Source: Bryobacterales bacterium
GTDB taxonomy: Bacteria; Acidobacteriota; Terriglobia; Bryobacterales; Bryobacteraceae
Direction of reading: 5' to 3'
NCBI GenBank assembly: GCA_016713735.1
Contig: JADJOP010000004.1
Span: forward strand, 186,001 to 250,000
DNA length: 64,000 bases
The notes under the pieces are model-generated. The model saw nothing but the letters and a program-made list of their open reading frames with translations, had not been told where the DNA came from and did not search any database. Shown here one piece after another: positions 50,186-58,386 of this stretch (position 1 is its first letter; every line of letters begins with the position of its first letter). Both the position numbers and the translations under genes were made by a program.

Positions 50186-50944
50186 ATGATGCAGGGAAGC
50201 AGAACGTATGGGTTATTGGCGAAGTATTACGACTTGATGTTGGAGGAGTCGCGGGGGCCGATGCGGGAGGCGCGGGGGCGGTTGTTGCGGAAGGTGTGGG
50301 GGAGTGTGGAGAGCGCTTGTGATTTGGGGTGTGGGACGGGGACGACGGCGGTGGAGATGGCGCGGGAGGGGCGGCGGGTGTTTGGGGTGGATTTGTCGCC
50401 GGAGATGTGCCGGTTGACGCGGGAGAAGGCAGAGGCGGCGGGGGTGAAGGTGAAGGTGATGCGGGGGGATATGCGGGACTTTGCGCTGCCGGAGGAGGTG
50501 GATCTGGTGACGTGCGAGTATGACGCGATCAATCACATTCCGGAAAAAGAAGACTTGGGGGCGGTGTTACGGTGCGTGGCGCGGGCGTTGAAGCCGGGGG
50601 GACATTTTCATTTCGATGTGAACAACCGGTTGGGGTTTGAGAGTTACTGGACGCAGACGGTGTGGTTGGAGAAGCCGGGGGTGGTGCTGGTGATGCGGAA
50701 TGGGTCGGACCCGGCGAATGACCGGGCTTGGAGCGATGTGGAGTGGTTTGTGAAAGAGGGGAAGTTGTGGCATCGGCATACGGAGCGGGTGGAGGAGGTG
50801 TGTTGGAGCGAGGGGGAGATGCGGGAGGCGCTGGGGGAGGCGGGGTTTGAGTGGGTGCGGGCGTGGGATGGGTCGCGGTTCTGGGAGGGGGATTCGAGGA
50901 TTGCGCGGGGGTGCCGGTCGGTGTGGCTGGCGCGGAAGGGGTGA
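50186..50944 (+). CDS. class I SAM-dependent methyltransferase
   Basis: 252 residues. SAM motif I (ACDLGCGTGTTAVEMAREG), motif II (VDLSPEMCRL), and VTCEYDAINHIPEKEDL with ALKPGGHFHFDVNN follow in order. The substrate is unknown. The start may be ATG 50186 or 50189; a GTG at 50177 is also in frame. The coding strand is strongly G-rich, as for the next genes. A 58-residue membrane protein starts six bases after its stop. Confidence 0.8.
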   Translation: MMQGSRTYGLLAKYYDLMLEESRGPMREARGRLLRKVWGSVESACDLGCGTGTTAVEMAREGRRVFGVDLSPEMCRLTREKAEAAGVKVKVMRGDMRDFALPEEVDLVTCEYDAINHIPEKEDLGAVLRCVARALKPGGHFHFDVNNRLGFESYWTQTVWLEKPGVVLVMRNGSDPANDRAWSDVEWFVKEGKLWHRHTERVEEVCWSEGEMREALGEAGFEWVRAWDGSRFWEGDSRIARGCRSVWLARKG

Positions 50945-50950
50945 GGGGCG

Positions 50951-51127
50951 ATGGCGGTGGCGGCGGGGTTGTGGGCGGCGTACTGCGTGTATGAGGGGTT
51001 GATGGAGGCGCGGGTGTTGTGTTCGGGGGAGTGCAATATCCGGGTGGATTTGCTGGTGGTGTATCCGGTGTTGGTGGTGGTGAGCGGGTGGGCGGTGGTG
51101 AGGAGTTTGCGGGGGCGGTGGGGCTGA
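50951..51127 (+). CDS. 58-residue membrane protein
   Basis: ATG 50951 to TGA 51127. MAVAAGLWAAYCVYEGLMEA is followed by RVLCSGECNIRVDLL and a strong helix (LVVYPVLVVVSGWAVV). The CSGECNIRVDLL segment recalls small membrane proteins seen in other Acidobacteriota. It sits between the methyltransferase and the esterase with gaps of 6 and 13 bases, so it is likely part of the same transcript. Confidence 0.6.
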   Translation: MAVAAGLWAAYCVYEGLMEARVLCSGECNIRVDLLVVYPVLVVVSGWAVVRSLRGRWG

Positions 51128-51140
51128 TAGGATTGTGCGG

Positions 51141-51920
51141 ATGAAACGGACACGGTTTGCGGTTTTGTTGGCGGCGTGGTGTGTGGGGGCGATGGGGCAG
51201 GTGAGGCTGCCGGAGAAGGAGAAGTTTGAGCTGTACCTGTTGGTGGGGCAGTCGAACATGGCGGGGCGGGGGGAGGTGGAGGCGCAGGACAAGGTGGAGC
51301 ATGGGCGGGTGCTGATGTTGACGAAGGAAGGGACGTGGGCGGCGGCGGTGGACCCGATGCATTTTGATAAGCCGGTGGCGGGGGTTGGGTTGGGGCGGGC
51401 GTTTGGGTTGCGGATTGCGGAGGCGCGGCCGGGGGTGACGGTGGGGCTGATTCCGTGCGCGGTGGGCGGGTCGCCGATTGATGCGTGGCGGCCGGGGGAG
51501 TTTTATGAGCCGACGAAGAGCCATCCGTGGGATGACGCGATGCGGCGGGCGAAGGTGGCGTTGCGGAGCGGGGTGTTGAAAGGGATTTTGTGGCACCAGG
51601 GGGAGAGCGATTCGAACGAGAAACTGGCGGCGGGGTATGGGGCGAAGTTAGAGGATTTGGTGGCGAGGATGCGGCGGGAGTTGGGGGCGGAGGGCGTGCC
51701 GTTTGTGGCGGGGCAGATGGGGCGGTTTGAGGGGGCGGCGTGGGATGAGTGGCGGGTGATGGTGGACACGGCGCACAGGGAGTTGCCGGGGAAGGTGAGG
51801 GGGACGGCATATGTGAGCAGCGAGGGGTTGATGCACAAGGGGGACAAGGTGCACTTTGATGCGGCGTCGTACCGGGAGTTGGGGCGGCGGTATGCGGAGG
51901 CGTATTTGGGGGTGAGGTAG
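51141..51920 (+). CDS. secreted SASA-type carbohydrate acetylesterase
   Basis: 259 residues; signal peptide (MKRTRFAVLLAAWCVGAMG). SASA / CE6-like motifs: nucleophile Ser in LLVGQSNMAGRGE, oxyanion residues in GLIPCAVGGSPI and LWHQGESDSNE, and the Asp-His pair in KVHFDAASYRE. It removes acetyl groups from sialic acid or plant polysaccharides. ATG 51141 gives the signal peptide; GTG 51135 adds two residues. A hairpin follows. Confidence 0.83.
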   Translation: MKRTRFAVLLAAWCVGAMGQVRLPEKEKFELYLLVGQSNMAGRGEVEAQDKVEHGRVLMLTKEGTWAAAVDPMHFDKPVAGVGLGRAFGLRIAEARPGVTVGLIPCAVGGSPIDAWRPGEFYEPTKSHPWDDAMRRAKVALRSGVLKGILWHQGESDSNEKLAAGYGAKLEDLVARMRRELGAEGVPFVAGQMGRFEGAAWDEWRVMVDTAHRELPGKVRGTAYVSSEGLMHKGDKVHFDAASYRELGRRYAEAYLGVR

Positions 51921-51922
51921 TA

Positions 51923-51944
51923 GGGGCGGCGGGGAGGCCGCCCC
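51923..51944. terminator. bidirectional hairpin terminator
   Basis: GGGGCGGC and GCCGCCCC pair perfectly around a six-base loop. It lies two bases after the plus-strand esterase stop and nine bases before the end of the convergent HEAT-repeat gene. It lacks strong U-tracts but is well placed for both. Confidence 0.6.
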
Positions 51945-51952
51945 TGGACTGA

Positions 51953-52489
51953 TTACAGCGGGCGGCGGATGAGGGCCAGGGCGATGGAGGCGGCCTTGGC
52001 GGTTTCGGGGTTGTGGGCGTTGACGAGCTTGGAGAGGGCGTCGACGGCCTTGGGGTCGTGGCGGACGCCGAGGGAGTTGATGGCGCCGATTAAGTTGTTG
52101 CCGCCGAGTTTGGGGAGGGCGGCGATGAGGGCTTGGGTGGCGGCGTCGCCGGGGATTTGCTCGAGGGCGGTGCGGGCGTAGATGGAGAGGTTGTTGTCGG
52201 CGAGCAGAGGGGCGATGGCGGCGACCGAGGCGGCGTCGCCGATGACGGCGAGGCGGGCGCAGGCTTTGGCCTTGGCGTAGGGGGTGGCCTGGGCGTCGGC
52301 GAGGAGCGCGTTGAGCCTGGCCGTGGGGAGGGCGCGGATGGCGGCGGCGTCACCGTATTTGGGGTCGCTCATGGCGGGGGCTTTCTGGCCTTGGGCGAGG
52401 AGCGGGGCGGGGGTGACGAGCGGGGCGGCGGCGAGAAGAGTAAACGCGGCGGCCCGGGCGATATTAAGAGCAAAGAGTCTGAAGTTCAT
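51953..52489 (-). CDS. secreted HEAT-repeat protein
   Basis: 178 residues with a signal peptide (about 1-33, ending LLAQG). Ala-rich helical repeats (ACARLAVIGDAASVAAIAPL; TALEQIPGDAATQALIAAL; VDALSKLVNAHNPETAKAA) are HEAT-like. It is probably a binding scaffold. The start overlaps the stop of the oxidoreductase gene by ATGA, so the two are coupled; the longer open frame upstream is inside that gene. A similar HEAT segment is present in the 10493 protein. Confidence 0.75.
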   Translation of the reverse strand: MNFRLFALNIARAAAFTLLAAAPLVTPAPLLAQGQKAPAMSDPKYGDAAAIRALPTARLNALLADAQATPYAKAKACARLAVIGDAASVAAIAPLLADNNLSIYARTALEQIPGDAATQALIAALPKLGGNNLIGAINSLGVRHDPKAVDALSKLVNAHNPETAKAASIALALIRRPL

Positions 52490-53766
52490 GCCAGCCTCCA
52501 GGGGGCGCGCATGGCGCGGGAGCGCATGCGGTTGGCTTGGTCGTCGTTGATGAAGAGATCGCGAGCGGGGTCGAAGGTGAGCTTGCGGCCGAGTTGGAAC
52601 GCGATGTAAGCGGCGTGGCAGGCGATGTGGGCCTGGGCGGCGGCGAGGGCGTTGGACTTGGGTTGTTTGCGGGTCTTGACGCAATCGAGGAAGTCGCGGA
52701 CATGGTAGGTGGTGGAGAGCGAGGCCTCTTCGCGGGGGACGGAGAGGTTCTCCGATTTGAGGTTGTCGGAGGTGGCGACGGTGCCGGAGTCGCCGGTTTC
52801 GACCCAACCCTGATCGCCTTCGATGCGGAAGGCGCAACTGCCGAGGCCGAGGAAGCCTTTGTCGCGCATGACGAGCTTGAGGCCGTTGGCGTATTTGCAG
52901 TTGATGGTGTAGGGCGTGTCCTGGTTCATGCCGATGGGTTCGAACTCGATGGGTGCGGTTTCATCGAGGCCGCCGGCCCAGTGGCAGAGGTCGACGGTGT
53001 GGGAGCCCCATTCGAGGATGCCGCCGCCGTGGAAGTCGTAATAGCCGCGCCATTTGCCTTGGATGTAGGCGGAGTTGTAAGGGCGCCAGGGGGCGGGGCC
53101 GAGCCAGCGGTCCCAATCGACGACCTGTTTGGCGGGTTCCTCTTCGGCGGGCATCCAGGCGTGGGTGGTGATGGGGGGCCAGCGGTCGCCGGGGCCGACT
53201 TCGGCGTGGAGGGTGGTGATTTTGCCGAGTTTGCCGGAGCGGGCGAGGTTGAAGGCGTTGTTGAAATTGGTGCCGTTGCGGCGCTGGGTGCCGGCCTGGT
53301 AGATGCGGCCGAGGCGCTGGAAGGTGTCGGCGAGGTAGCGGGACTCGGCGATGGTCATGGAGCAGGGCTTTTCGCAGTAGACGTCTTTGCCGTGCTTGGC
53401 GGTCATGGTGGCGAGGAGAGTGTGCCAGCGGTCGCCGGTGGCGATGAGGACGGAGTCGATGTCCTTGCGGGCCCAGAGTTCCTCCTGGTCAGAGTACATG
53501 GAGCAATCGGAGTTTCCGTACGTTTTATCGGCCATGCTCTTGATGGCTTCGCGCTGCGAGTTGCGGACGTCGCAGATGGCGAGGAACTGGACGTCCTTTT
53601 GTATGAGGAACGACCGGAGGACGCTGGTGCCGCGGCTGCCGATGCCGAGGCCGCCGAGAGTGACGCGGTCACTGGGCGGGGTGGCACCGTTCAGGCCGAG
53701 GGCCGAGGCGGGGATGATGAGCGGCGCGTGGAGGATCTGGCGCCGGGTGAGTTTGCGTTTGGGCAA
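52486..53766 (-). CDS. Tat-exported Gfo/Idh/MocA oxidoreductase
   Basis: 426 residues with a TTG start backed by an excellent ribosome site (AGGAGG, about six bases upstream). LTRRQILHAPLIIPASA is a Tat leader. Rossmann fold (VTLGGLGIGSRGTS; FLAICDVRN), the signature YCEKPCSM with the catalytic-pair Lys, and the C-terminal domain with YDFHGGGILEWGSHTVDLCH. The family uses NAD(P) for sugar or inositol redox; the Tat-exported Solibacter type may carry its cofactor bound. Coupled to the HEAT protein. Confidence 0.85.
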   Translation of the reverse strand: MPKRKLTRRQILHAPLIIPASALGLNGATPPSDRVTLGGLGIGSRGTSVLRSFLIQKDVQFLAICDVRNSQREAIKSMADKTYGNSDCSMYSDQEELWARKDIDSVLIATGDRWHTLLATMTAKHGKDVYCEKPCSMTIAESRYLADTFQRLGRIYQAGTQRRNGTNFNNAFNLARSGKLGKITTLHAEVGPGDRWPPITTHAWMPAEEEPAKQVVDWDRWLGPAPWRPYNSAYIQGKWRGYYDFHGGGILEWGSHTVDLCHWAGGLDETAPIEFEPIGMNQDTPYTINCKYANGLKLVMRDKGFLGLGSCAFRIEGDQGWVETGDSGTVATSDNLKSENLSVPREEASLSTTYHVRDFLDCVKTRKQPKSNALAAAQAHIACHAAYIAFQLGRKLTFDPARDLFINDDQANRMRSRAMRAPWRLA

Positions 53767-53876
53767 AGTGACCTCCTGTGGACCCTACATTATGTCGCGT
53801 TTGGAAGGGGACGATGAGGGGGGGATCGACGGGCAGGTTGCGCGAGGGCGGGAATGGCGGGATGATCGGAGGCGTT

Positions 53877-54938
53877 ATGGGCGTGGAATCTGGGCCGGTA
53901 TTGGTATTGGGGGCGGGAGCGACGAAGGCGTGCGATGGGCCGCTGACGAACGAGATTTTGTGGGAGGCGGATCAGTCGCACTCGATCATTGAGCGGGAAG
54001 ACTATCTGTGTTTGCTGGATGAGTTTTTGCAGGTGGTGTTCCGGATGCCGGCGCGGGGGATGCGGAGCAAGTGGTCATATCCGGGTTTGCCGTTGCTGAT
54101 GAGCCTGGTGGACGCCTCGATTGACCGGCTGCAGCCGCTGCACAAAGAGTTTCCGGTGCCGAAGCTGCGGAAGGTGCGCGAGGCTTTGGAGTTCACGATC
54201 TTCGCGGTGTTGGAGTTCAAGCTGCGGAGCGCGGTTCCGGATCACCATGACCGGGCGTTGAACGAGTTGTTCCCGCCGGGCGTTGAGCCGAGGGTGATTT
54301 CGCTGAACTATGACATCGTGGCCGACAACGTGATGGCGCGGCGGAACGACTCGATGTTCCCGGATTACTGCTGCGATGTTCAGACGGAGACCTACCGGAT
54401 GTGGGGCAAGTGGGGGAAGCTGCTGAAGCCGCATGGATCGTTGAACTGGCTGTATTGCCCGAACTGCAACCGGCTGGACGTGGCGGTGTCGCAGGCGGGG
54501 CGGGGATTTTCGAAGGCGCTGGAGCAGTTGTACATGACGGAGGGCGGGGCGGCGAATGATTTGGATGCGCGGTATACGTGCCATGGGAGCCCGTGCCGGA
54601 ACTGCGGGACTTTTGTTCGGCCGGTGATGATCACGCCGACGCAGAAGAAGGACTACCGGAATCCGCATATCGCGCAGGTTTGGTACAAGGCGGAGGAGTT
54701 GCTGCGGTCGGCGACGTCGGTGGTGTTTGTGGGGTACAGCATGCCGGCCGACGATGTGGAGGTGGTGTATCTGCTGAAGCGGGGGCTGCAGCACTTAGCG
54801 GCGCAGGAGATCACGGTGGTGGAGTATGACGGGCAGAACCGCGAAGGTGACCGAGCACGAGGTGGGGCAGCGGTATCAGAGTGTGTTTGGGGAGGGGCTT
54901 CAGTGGCACACGTGCGGGTTCGCGGGGTGGTTGGATGA
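53877..54938 (+). CDS. SIR2-like protein with zinc ribbon (probable C-terminal frameshift)
   Basis: 353 residues as read. N-terminal nucleotide-binding GAGATKACDGPLTNEIL, the Sir2-type PRVISLNYD and KPHGSLNWLYCPNC, and a second zinc pair CRNCG. SIR2-like proteins can hydrolyse NAD, some in phage defence. After EYDGQN (about residue 320) the frame turns to low-complexity Arg/Gly, whereas the next frame reads AKVTEHEVGQRYQSVFG and continues to a stop at 54975. Dropping one base near 54840 would restore it. GGAGG lies four bases before ATG 53877. It stands alone between convergent and divergent neighbours. Confidence 0.7.
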   Translation: MGVESGPVLVLGAGATKACDGPLTNEILWEADQSHSIIEREDYLCLLDEFLQVVFRMPARGMRSKWSYPGLPLLMSLVDASIDRLQPLHKEFPVPKLRKVREALEFTIFAVLEFKLRSAVPDHHDRALNELFPPGVEPRVISLNYDIVADNVMARRNDSMFPDYCCDVQTETYRMWGKWGKLLKPHGSLNWLYCPNCNRLDVAVSQAGRGFSKALEQLYMTEGGAANDLDARYTCHGSPCRNCGTFVRPVMITPTQKKDYRNPHIAQVWYKAEELLRSATSVVFVGYSMPADDVEVVYLLKRGLQHLAAQEITVVEYDGQNREGDRARGGAAVSECVWGGASVAHVRVRGVVG

Positions 54939-54990
54939 GCGGGCCAAAGGGATCGGGGCGTGCGGGGGAGCGTGACGGGTTCAGCGGGGG

Positions 54991-55021
54991 ACGCCGGCCC
55001 CGCGGGTTGCGGGACCGGCGT
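54991..55021. terminator. hairpin terminator between convergent genes
   Basis: A 13-base stem with one mismatch (ACGCCGGCCCCGC / GCGGGACCGGCGT) and loop GGGTT, lying between the SIR2-like gene and the convergent TonB receptor. It fits a bidirectional terminator, although U-tracts are poor. Confidence 0.55.
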
Positions 55022-55040
55022 GGAGTGGGAGTGAGTCGCG

Positions 55041-58000
55041 TCAGAATTCGAAGCGAAGCGCAAACTGCATTTGGCGTGGGACGGAGGTGGTGGCGCGGAC
55101 TTTGCCGAAGTCGGGGCTTTCGATGTTGGCGGTTGGGGTGCCGAGGGTGGGGGTGTTGGTGAGGTTGAAGGTTTCCCAACGGACCTGGATGCGGCGGGAT
55201 TCGCCGACGGGGAAGGACTTTTTGAGGCCGATGTCAAGGTTGAAGAGGCCGTCCTCGTTGAGGATGGCGCGGCCGGCGTTGCCGAGGTACCAGACGCCTT
55301 GGGGAGTGATGGGGAGGGCGAAGGCGGAGGTGTCGAACCAGCGGTCGGCGGTGCGTTCGGAGAGGCGGGGGTCGCGGATGCGGTCAGGCCACCAGTTGCC
55401 GATGCCTGTGGCGCCGAGGCGGTTGACGGCGTTGGGGACGGTGACGGTGAAGTAGTTGCCGGTTTGCATGGAGAGGAGGTTGGAGAACTCCCATCCGCCG
55501 AACATCCCGTTGAGGATGCCGCCGCGGTTCATCCAGCGTTTGCCTTTGCCGATGGGGAGTTCGTAGGCGGAGGAGGCGATGAAGCGGTGGCGGACGTCGA
55601 AGTTGGAGTTGCCGCGGTTGAGGTCGATGTTGGTGAAGTCCATGAGGCCGCCGCCGCCGGGGCCGAACTGTTCGGGGATGTTGTCGATGGAGTGGGACCA
55701 GGTGTAGGCGGCGGAGAAGTAGAGGCCGGAGGAGTAGCGGCGTTCGAGCTGGACGTCCATGCCGTGGTAGTTGGACTGGCCGAAGGGGGAGTAAAAGCTG
55801 ATGTTGTTCCAGGTGGGGATTTTGCGGCGTTGGCGTTCGGTGGCGGGGGGGCCGATGTAGGAACCGTTCCAGTTGTAGTTGGCGAGGAGGAAGTTGGAAC
55901 TGGAGCCGACGTAGGCGACGGTGAGTGCGAGGTTGGTGAAGATCTCGCGTTGGATAGCGGCGTTCCACTGGTAGATGGCGGGGGCTTTGTAACCGGTGTC
56001 CCAGACGTTCCAATTGAGGTTTTGGGGAGGTGTGGTGGTGGTGCCGAGGAAGCCGGAGGGGTAGCCCTGGCTGAGGACGATGGCGGGGCGGGTGGGTGTG
56101 GACTGGGCGGTGACGGAGCGGTTATAGGGCCAGTTGTTGATGCCGCGGCCGTCGGCGCCGAGGGAGCCCTGGCCGCCGAAGAAGATGCCGCTGGAGAGGC
56201 GGAGGATGGTTTTGTCGTTGAGTTGATAGGCGAGGCCGATGCGGGGGGCCCAGTTGTTGGTATCGGTGTTGAGGAGGCCGCGGCAGGACCAGGAGGAGCA
56301 GCCACCGGCGCCGGCGAAGACGATGTTACCGAAGGTTGAGCCGGCGCCGAGGTCGAGGCGGTTGATGTTGTTGTACTTCTCCATCCAGGGGGTGGTGAGT
56401 TCGTAACGGAGGCCGAGGTTGAGGGTGAGGCGGGGGGTGAGCTTCCAATCGTCGAGGGCGTAGAACATGTAGTTCTGGAAGCGCATGGCGCCCTGGAGGA
56501 AGGTGGTGAGGGCGGCGGTGTTGGGCCAGCCGAGGAGGAAGTCGCCGAAGCTGATGCGGGTGTAGTTGCCGTTGAAGTTGAGGTTGCCATGGCCGGTGCC
56601 GCCGCCGAAGATGTCGGAGCGGTTCCAGCGGACGTCGGCGCCGAATTTGAAGTTATGATTGCCGCGGTTCCAGGAGAGGTTGTTGAGGTATTGGTGGACC
56701 TGGTGGATTTTGAAGTTGGGCATGGAGCCGGGTTCGCCGAGGCCGGTGAAGTTGAGGCCGCCGGCGAGGGCGAAGTTGGGGAGGCCGAAGAGGCGGTCAC
56801 TGGCGGGGATGCCGTTGATGCCGTATTTGGCGTGCAGTTCGCTGGCGACGGTGGGGGTTAGTTCGCGCTTATCGACTTTTTGGCGGACGAAGCCGTAGCG
56901 GAACTCATTGATGAGGGTGGGGCGGAGGATTTTGGTGTAGGAGAAGGCGGCTGAGCGGGCGTCGTTGTCGTCGAAGGCGCGGTCGTTGTTCTGGCCGCCG
57001 CGGGCGGGAGCGTCGAAGACGGAGTCGCGGAGGTTATCGAAGCGATTCAGACTGAAGCGTCCGAAGATTTTGTCGTTTTCGGTGAGGTTGTGATCGACGC
57101 GGAAGTCGTACTGGTCGCGGGTGGTGTTCCAGGGGGGATTGCGGACGAAGTTCTGGCGGGTGCCGAAGCCGCCGAAGTTGGGCTGGGGCCAGAGTTCGGT
57201 GAGTTTGGCGGCGGTGGGGTCGATGCGGGATCGGGGGATGACGTTGCCGGGGAAGTTGGCGTTGGAGAGGGGATCGCGGATGAGGACGAGGGCGGGGTCG
57301 AAGATGCCGTTGCGCTGGTCGGTGGTGGGGACGATGGCGGTGTCGGTTTGGGAGCGGCGTTCGCGGCGGCCCTCGTAGGAGGCGAAGAAGAAGGGGCGGT
57401 CGCGGACGATGGGGCCGCCGAAGGTGGCGCCGAACTGGTTTTGCTTGAGGACCTCGGGGTCGGCGCGGCCGTCGCCGGTGCGGTCGACGTAGGAGAAGGT
57501 GTCGCGGGCGTCGGTGGCGTCGTTGCGGAGGTAGTTGTAGGCGGTGCCGCGGAAGGCGTTGGTGCCGGACTTGATGGAGACGATCATGACGGCGCCGGAG
57601 TTGCGGCCGAACTCGGCGGAGTAGTTGGAGGTTTGGACTTTGAACTCGGCGACGGCGTCGAGGGAGGGGGAGACGACCTGCATTTTGCGGTCCTGCATGC
57701 CCATGATGTTGTTGTTGTTGTCGATGCCGTCGATGATGAAGGAGTTTTGGGTCATGGGCTGGCCGTGGGCGTTGAAGCCGGACTCACGGTCGCGGGAACG
57801 TGTGGAGGGGATGACGCCGGAGGTGAGCCAGGCGAGCTGTTGGAAGTTGCGGCCGTTCAAGGGAAGCTCGCGCATTTCTTTTTGGCCGACGACGTGATCG
57901 AGGGAACTTGTTTCGGCGCGGAGGAGGGGGGCTTCGGCGGAGACGGAGACGCTTTCGGCGATCTGGCCGACGGTGAGCTCGACGTCGGCGCGGACACGGT

Positions 58001-58307
58001 CCTGCGCGGAGACGCGGAGGCCGGTGACGACGGCGCGTTTGAAGCCATCGCGTTCGACGGCGACCTGGTATTGGCCGATGCGCAAGGGGCCGACGGTGTA
58101 GCTGCCGGTGGCGGAGGTTTCGACGGCGCGGACTTCGTTGGTTTCGATGTTGGTGACGGTGACGCGGGCGTTGGGGATGGCGGCGCCGGAGGAGTCAAGG
58201 ACGATGCCGGTGATGACGCCCATGTCCTGTTGAGCGAGGAGCGGGGCGGTGAAGAGGGTGAACGCGATGGTGGTGAGTGAGCGGGAGAAGTGTGAGCGAG
58301 TGAACAT
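55041..58307 (-). CDS. Oar-type TonB-dependent receptor
   Basis: 1088 residues. Signal peptide (TTIAFTLFTAPLLAQ), carboxypeptidase-regulatory-like domain (about 27-115: GVITGIVLDSSGAAIPNARV), plug with the LPLNGRNFQQLAWLTSGV motif and FIIDGIDNNNN, and a long barrel ending in FALRFEF. This is the large Acidobacteriota-type receptor, probably for a plant or microbial polymer. GGAGG eight bases before the ATG and a -10-like TATACT at 58330-58335 support the start. It is the longest gene in the window. Confidence 0.9.
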   Translation of the reverse strand: MFTRSHFSRSLTTIAFTLFTAPLLAQQDMGVITGIVLDSSGAAIPNARVTVTNIETNEVRAVETSATGSYTVGPLRIGQYQVAVERDGFKRAVVTGLRVSAQDRVRADVELTVGQIAESVSVSAEAPLLRAETSSLDHVVGQKEMRELPLNGRNFQQLAWLTSGVIPSTRSRDRESGFNAHGQPMTQNSFIIDGIDNNNNIMGMQDRKMQVVSPSLDAVAEFKVQTSNYSAEFGRNSGAVMIVSIKSGTNAFRGTAYNYLRNDATDARDTFSYVDRTGDGRADPEVLKQNQFGATFGGPIVRDRPFFFASYEGRRERRSQTDTAIVPTTDQRNGIFDPALVLIRDPLSNANFPGNVIPRSRIDPTAAKLTELWPQPNFGGFGTRQNFVRNPPWNTTRDQYDFRVDHNLTENDKIFGRFSLNRFDNLRDSVFDAPARGGQNNDRAFDDNDARSAAFSYTKILRPTLINEFRYGFVRQKVDKRELTPTVASELHAKYGINGIPASDRLFGLPNFALAGGLNFTGLGEPGSMPNFKIHQVHQYLNNLSWNRGNHNFKFGADVRWNRSDIFGGGTGHGNLNFNGNYTRISFGDFLLGWPNTAALTTFLQGAMRFQNYMFYALDDWKLTPRLTLNLGLRYELTTPWMEKYNNINRLDLGAGSTFGNIVFAGAGGCSSWSCRGLLNTDTNNWAPRIGLAYQLNDKTILRLSSGIFFGGQGSLGADGRGINNWPYNRSVTAQSTPTRPAIVLSQGYPSGFLGTTTTPPQNLNWNVWDTGYKAPAIYQWNAAIQREIFTNLALTVAYVGSSSNFLLANYNWNGSYIGPPATERQRRKIPTWNNISFYSPFGQSNYHGMDVQLERRYSSGLYFSAAYTWSHSIDNIPEQFGPGGGGLMDFTNIDLNRGNSNFDVRHRFIASSAYELPIGKGKRWMNRGGILNGMFGGWEFSNLLSMQTGNYFTVTVPNAVNRLGATGIGNWWPDRIRDPRLSERTADRWFDTSAFALPITPQGVWYLGNAGRAILNEDGLFNLDIGLKKSFPVGESRRIQVRWETFNLTNTPTLGTPTANIESPDFGKVRATTSVPRQMQFALRFEF

Positions 58308-58329
58308 TCTTTAGCCTCCCTGTGGGGAA

Positions 58330-58335
58330 AGTATA
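58330..58335 (-). promoter_or_regulatory. -10 element of the Oar-type receptor
   Basis: TATACT on the minus strand, 22 bases upstream of ATG 58307, with a good ribosome site in between. No clear -35 was found. Confidence 0.4.
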
Positions 58336-58370
58336 TATCACGGGGTGGGTCCTTGCGAGGCGGTTGCGCG

Positions 58371-58376
58371 TATAAT
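58371..58376 (+). promoter_or_regulatory. -10 element of the metallohydrolase gene
   Basis: Consensus TATAAT ten bases before ATG 58387, which would leave a leader of only about four bases, close to leaderless. TTGCGA at 58353 is a candidate -35, but the 12-base spacing is too short. Confidence 0.45.
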
Positions 58377-58386
58377 CGCGGGCGTG

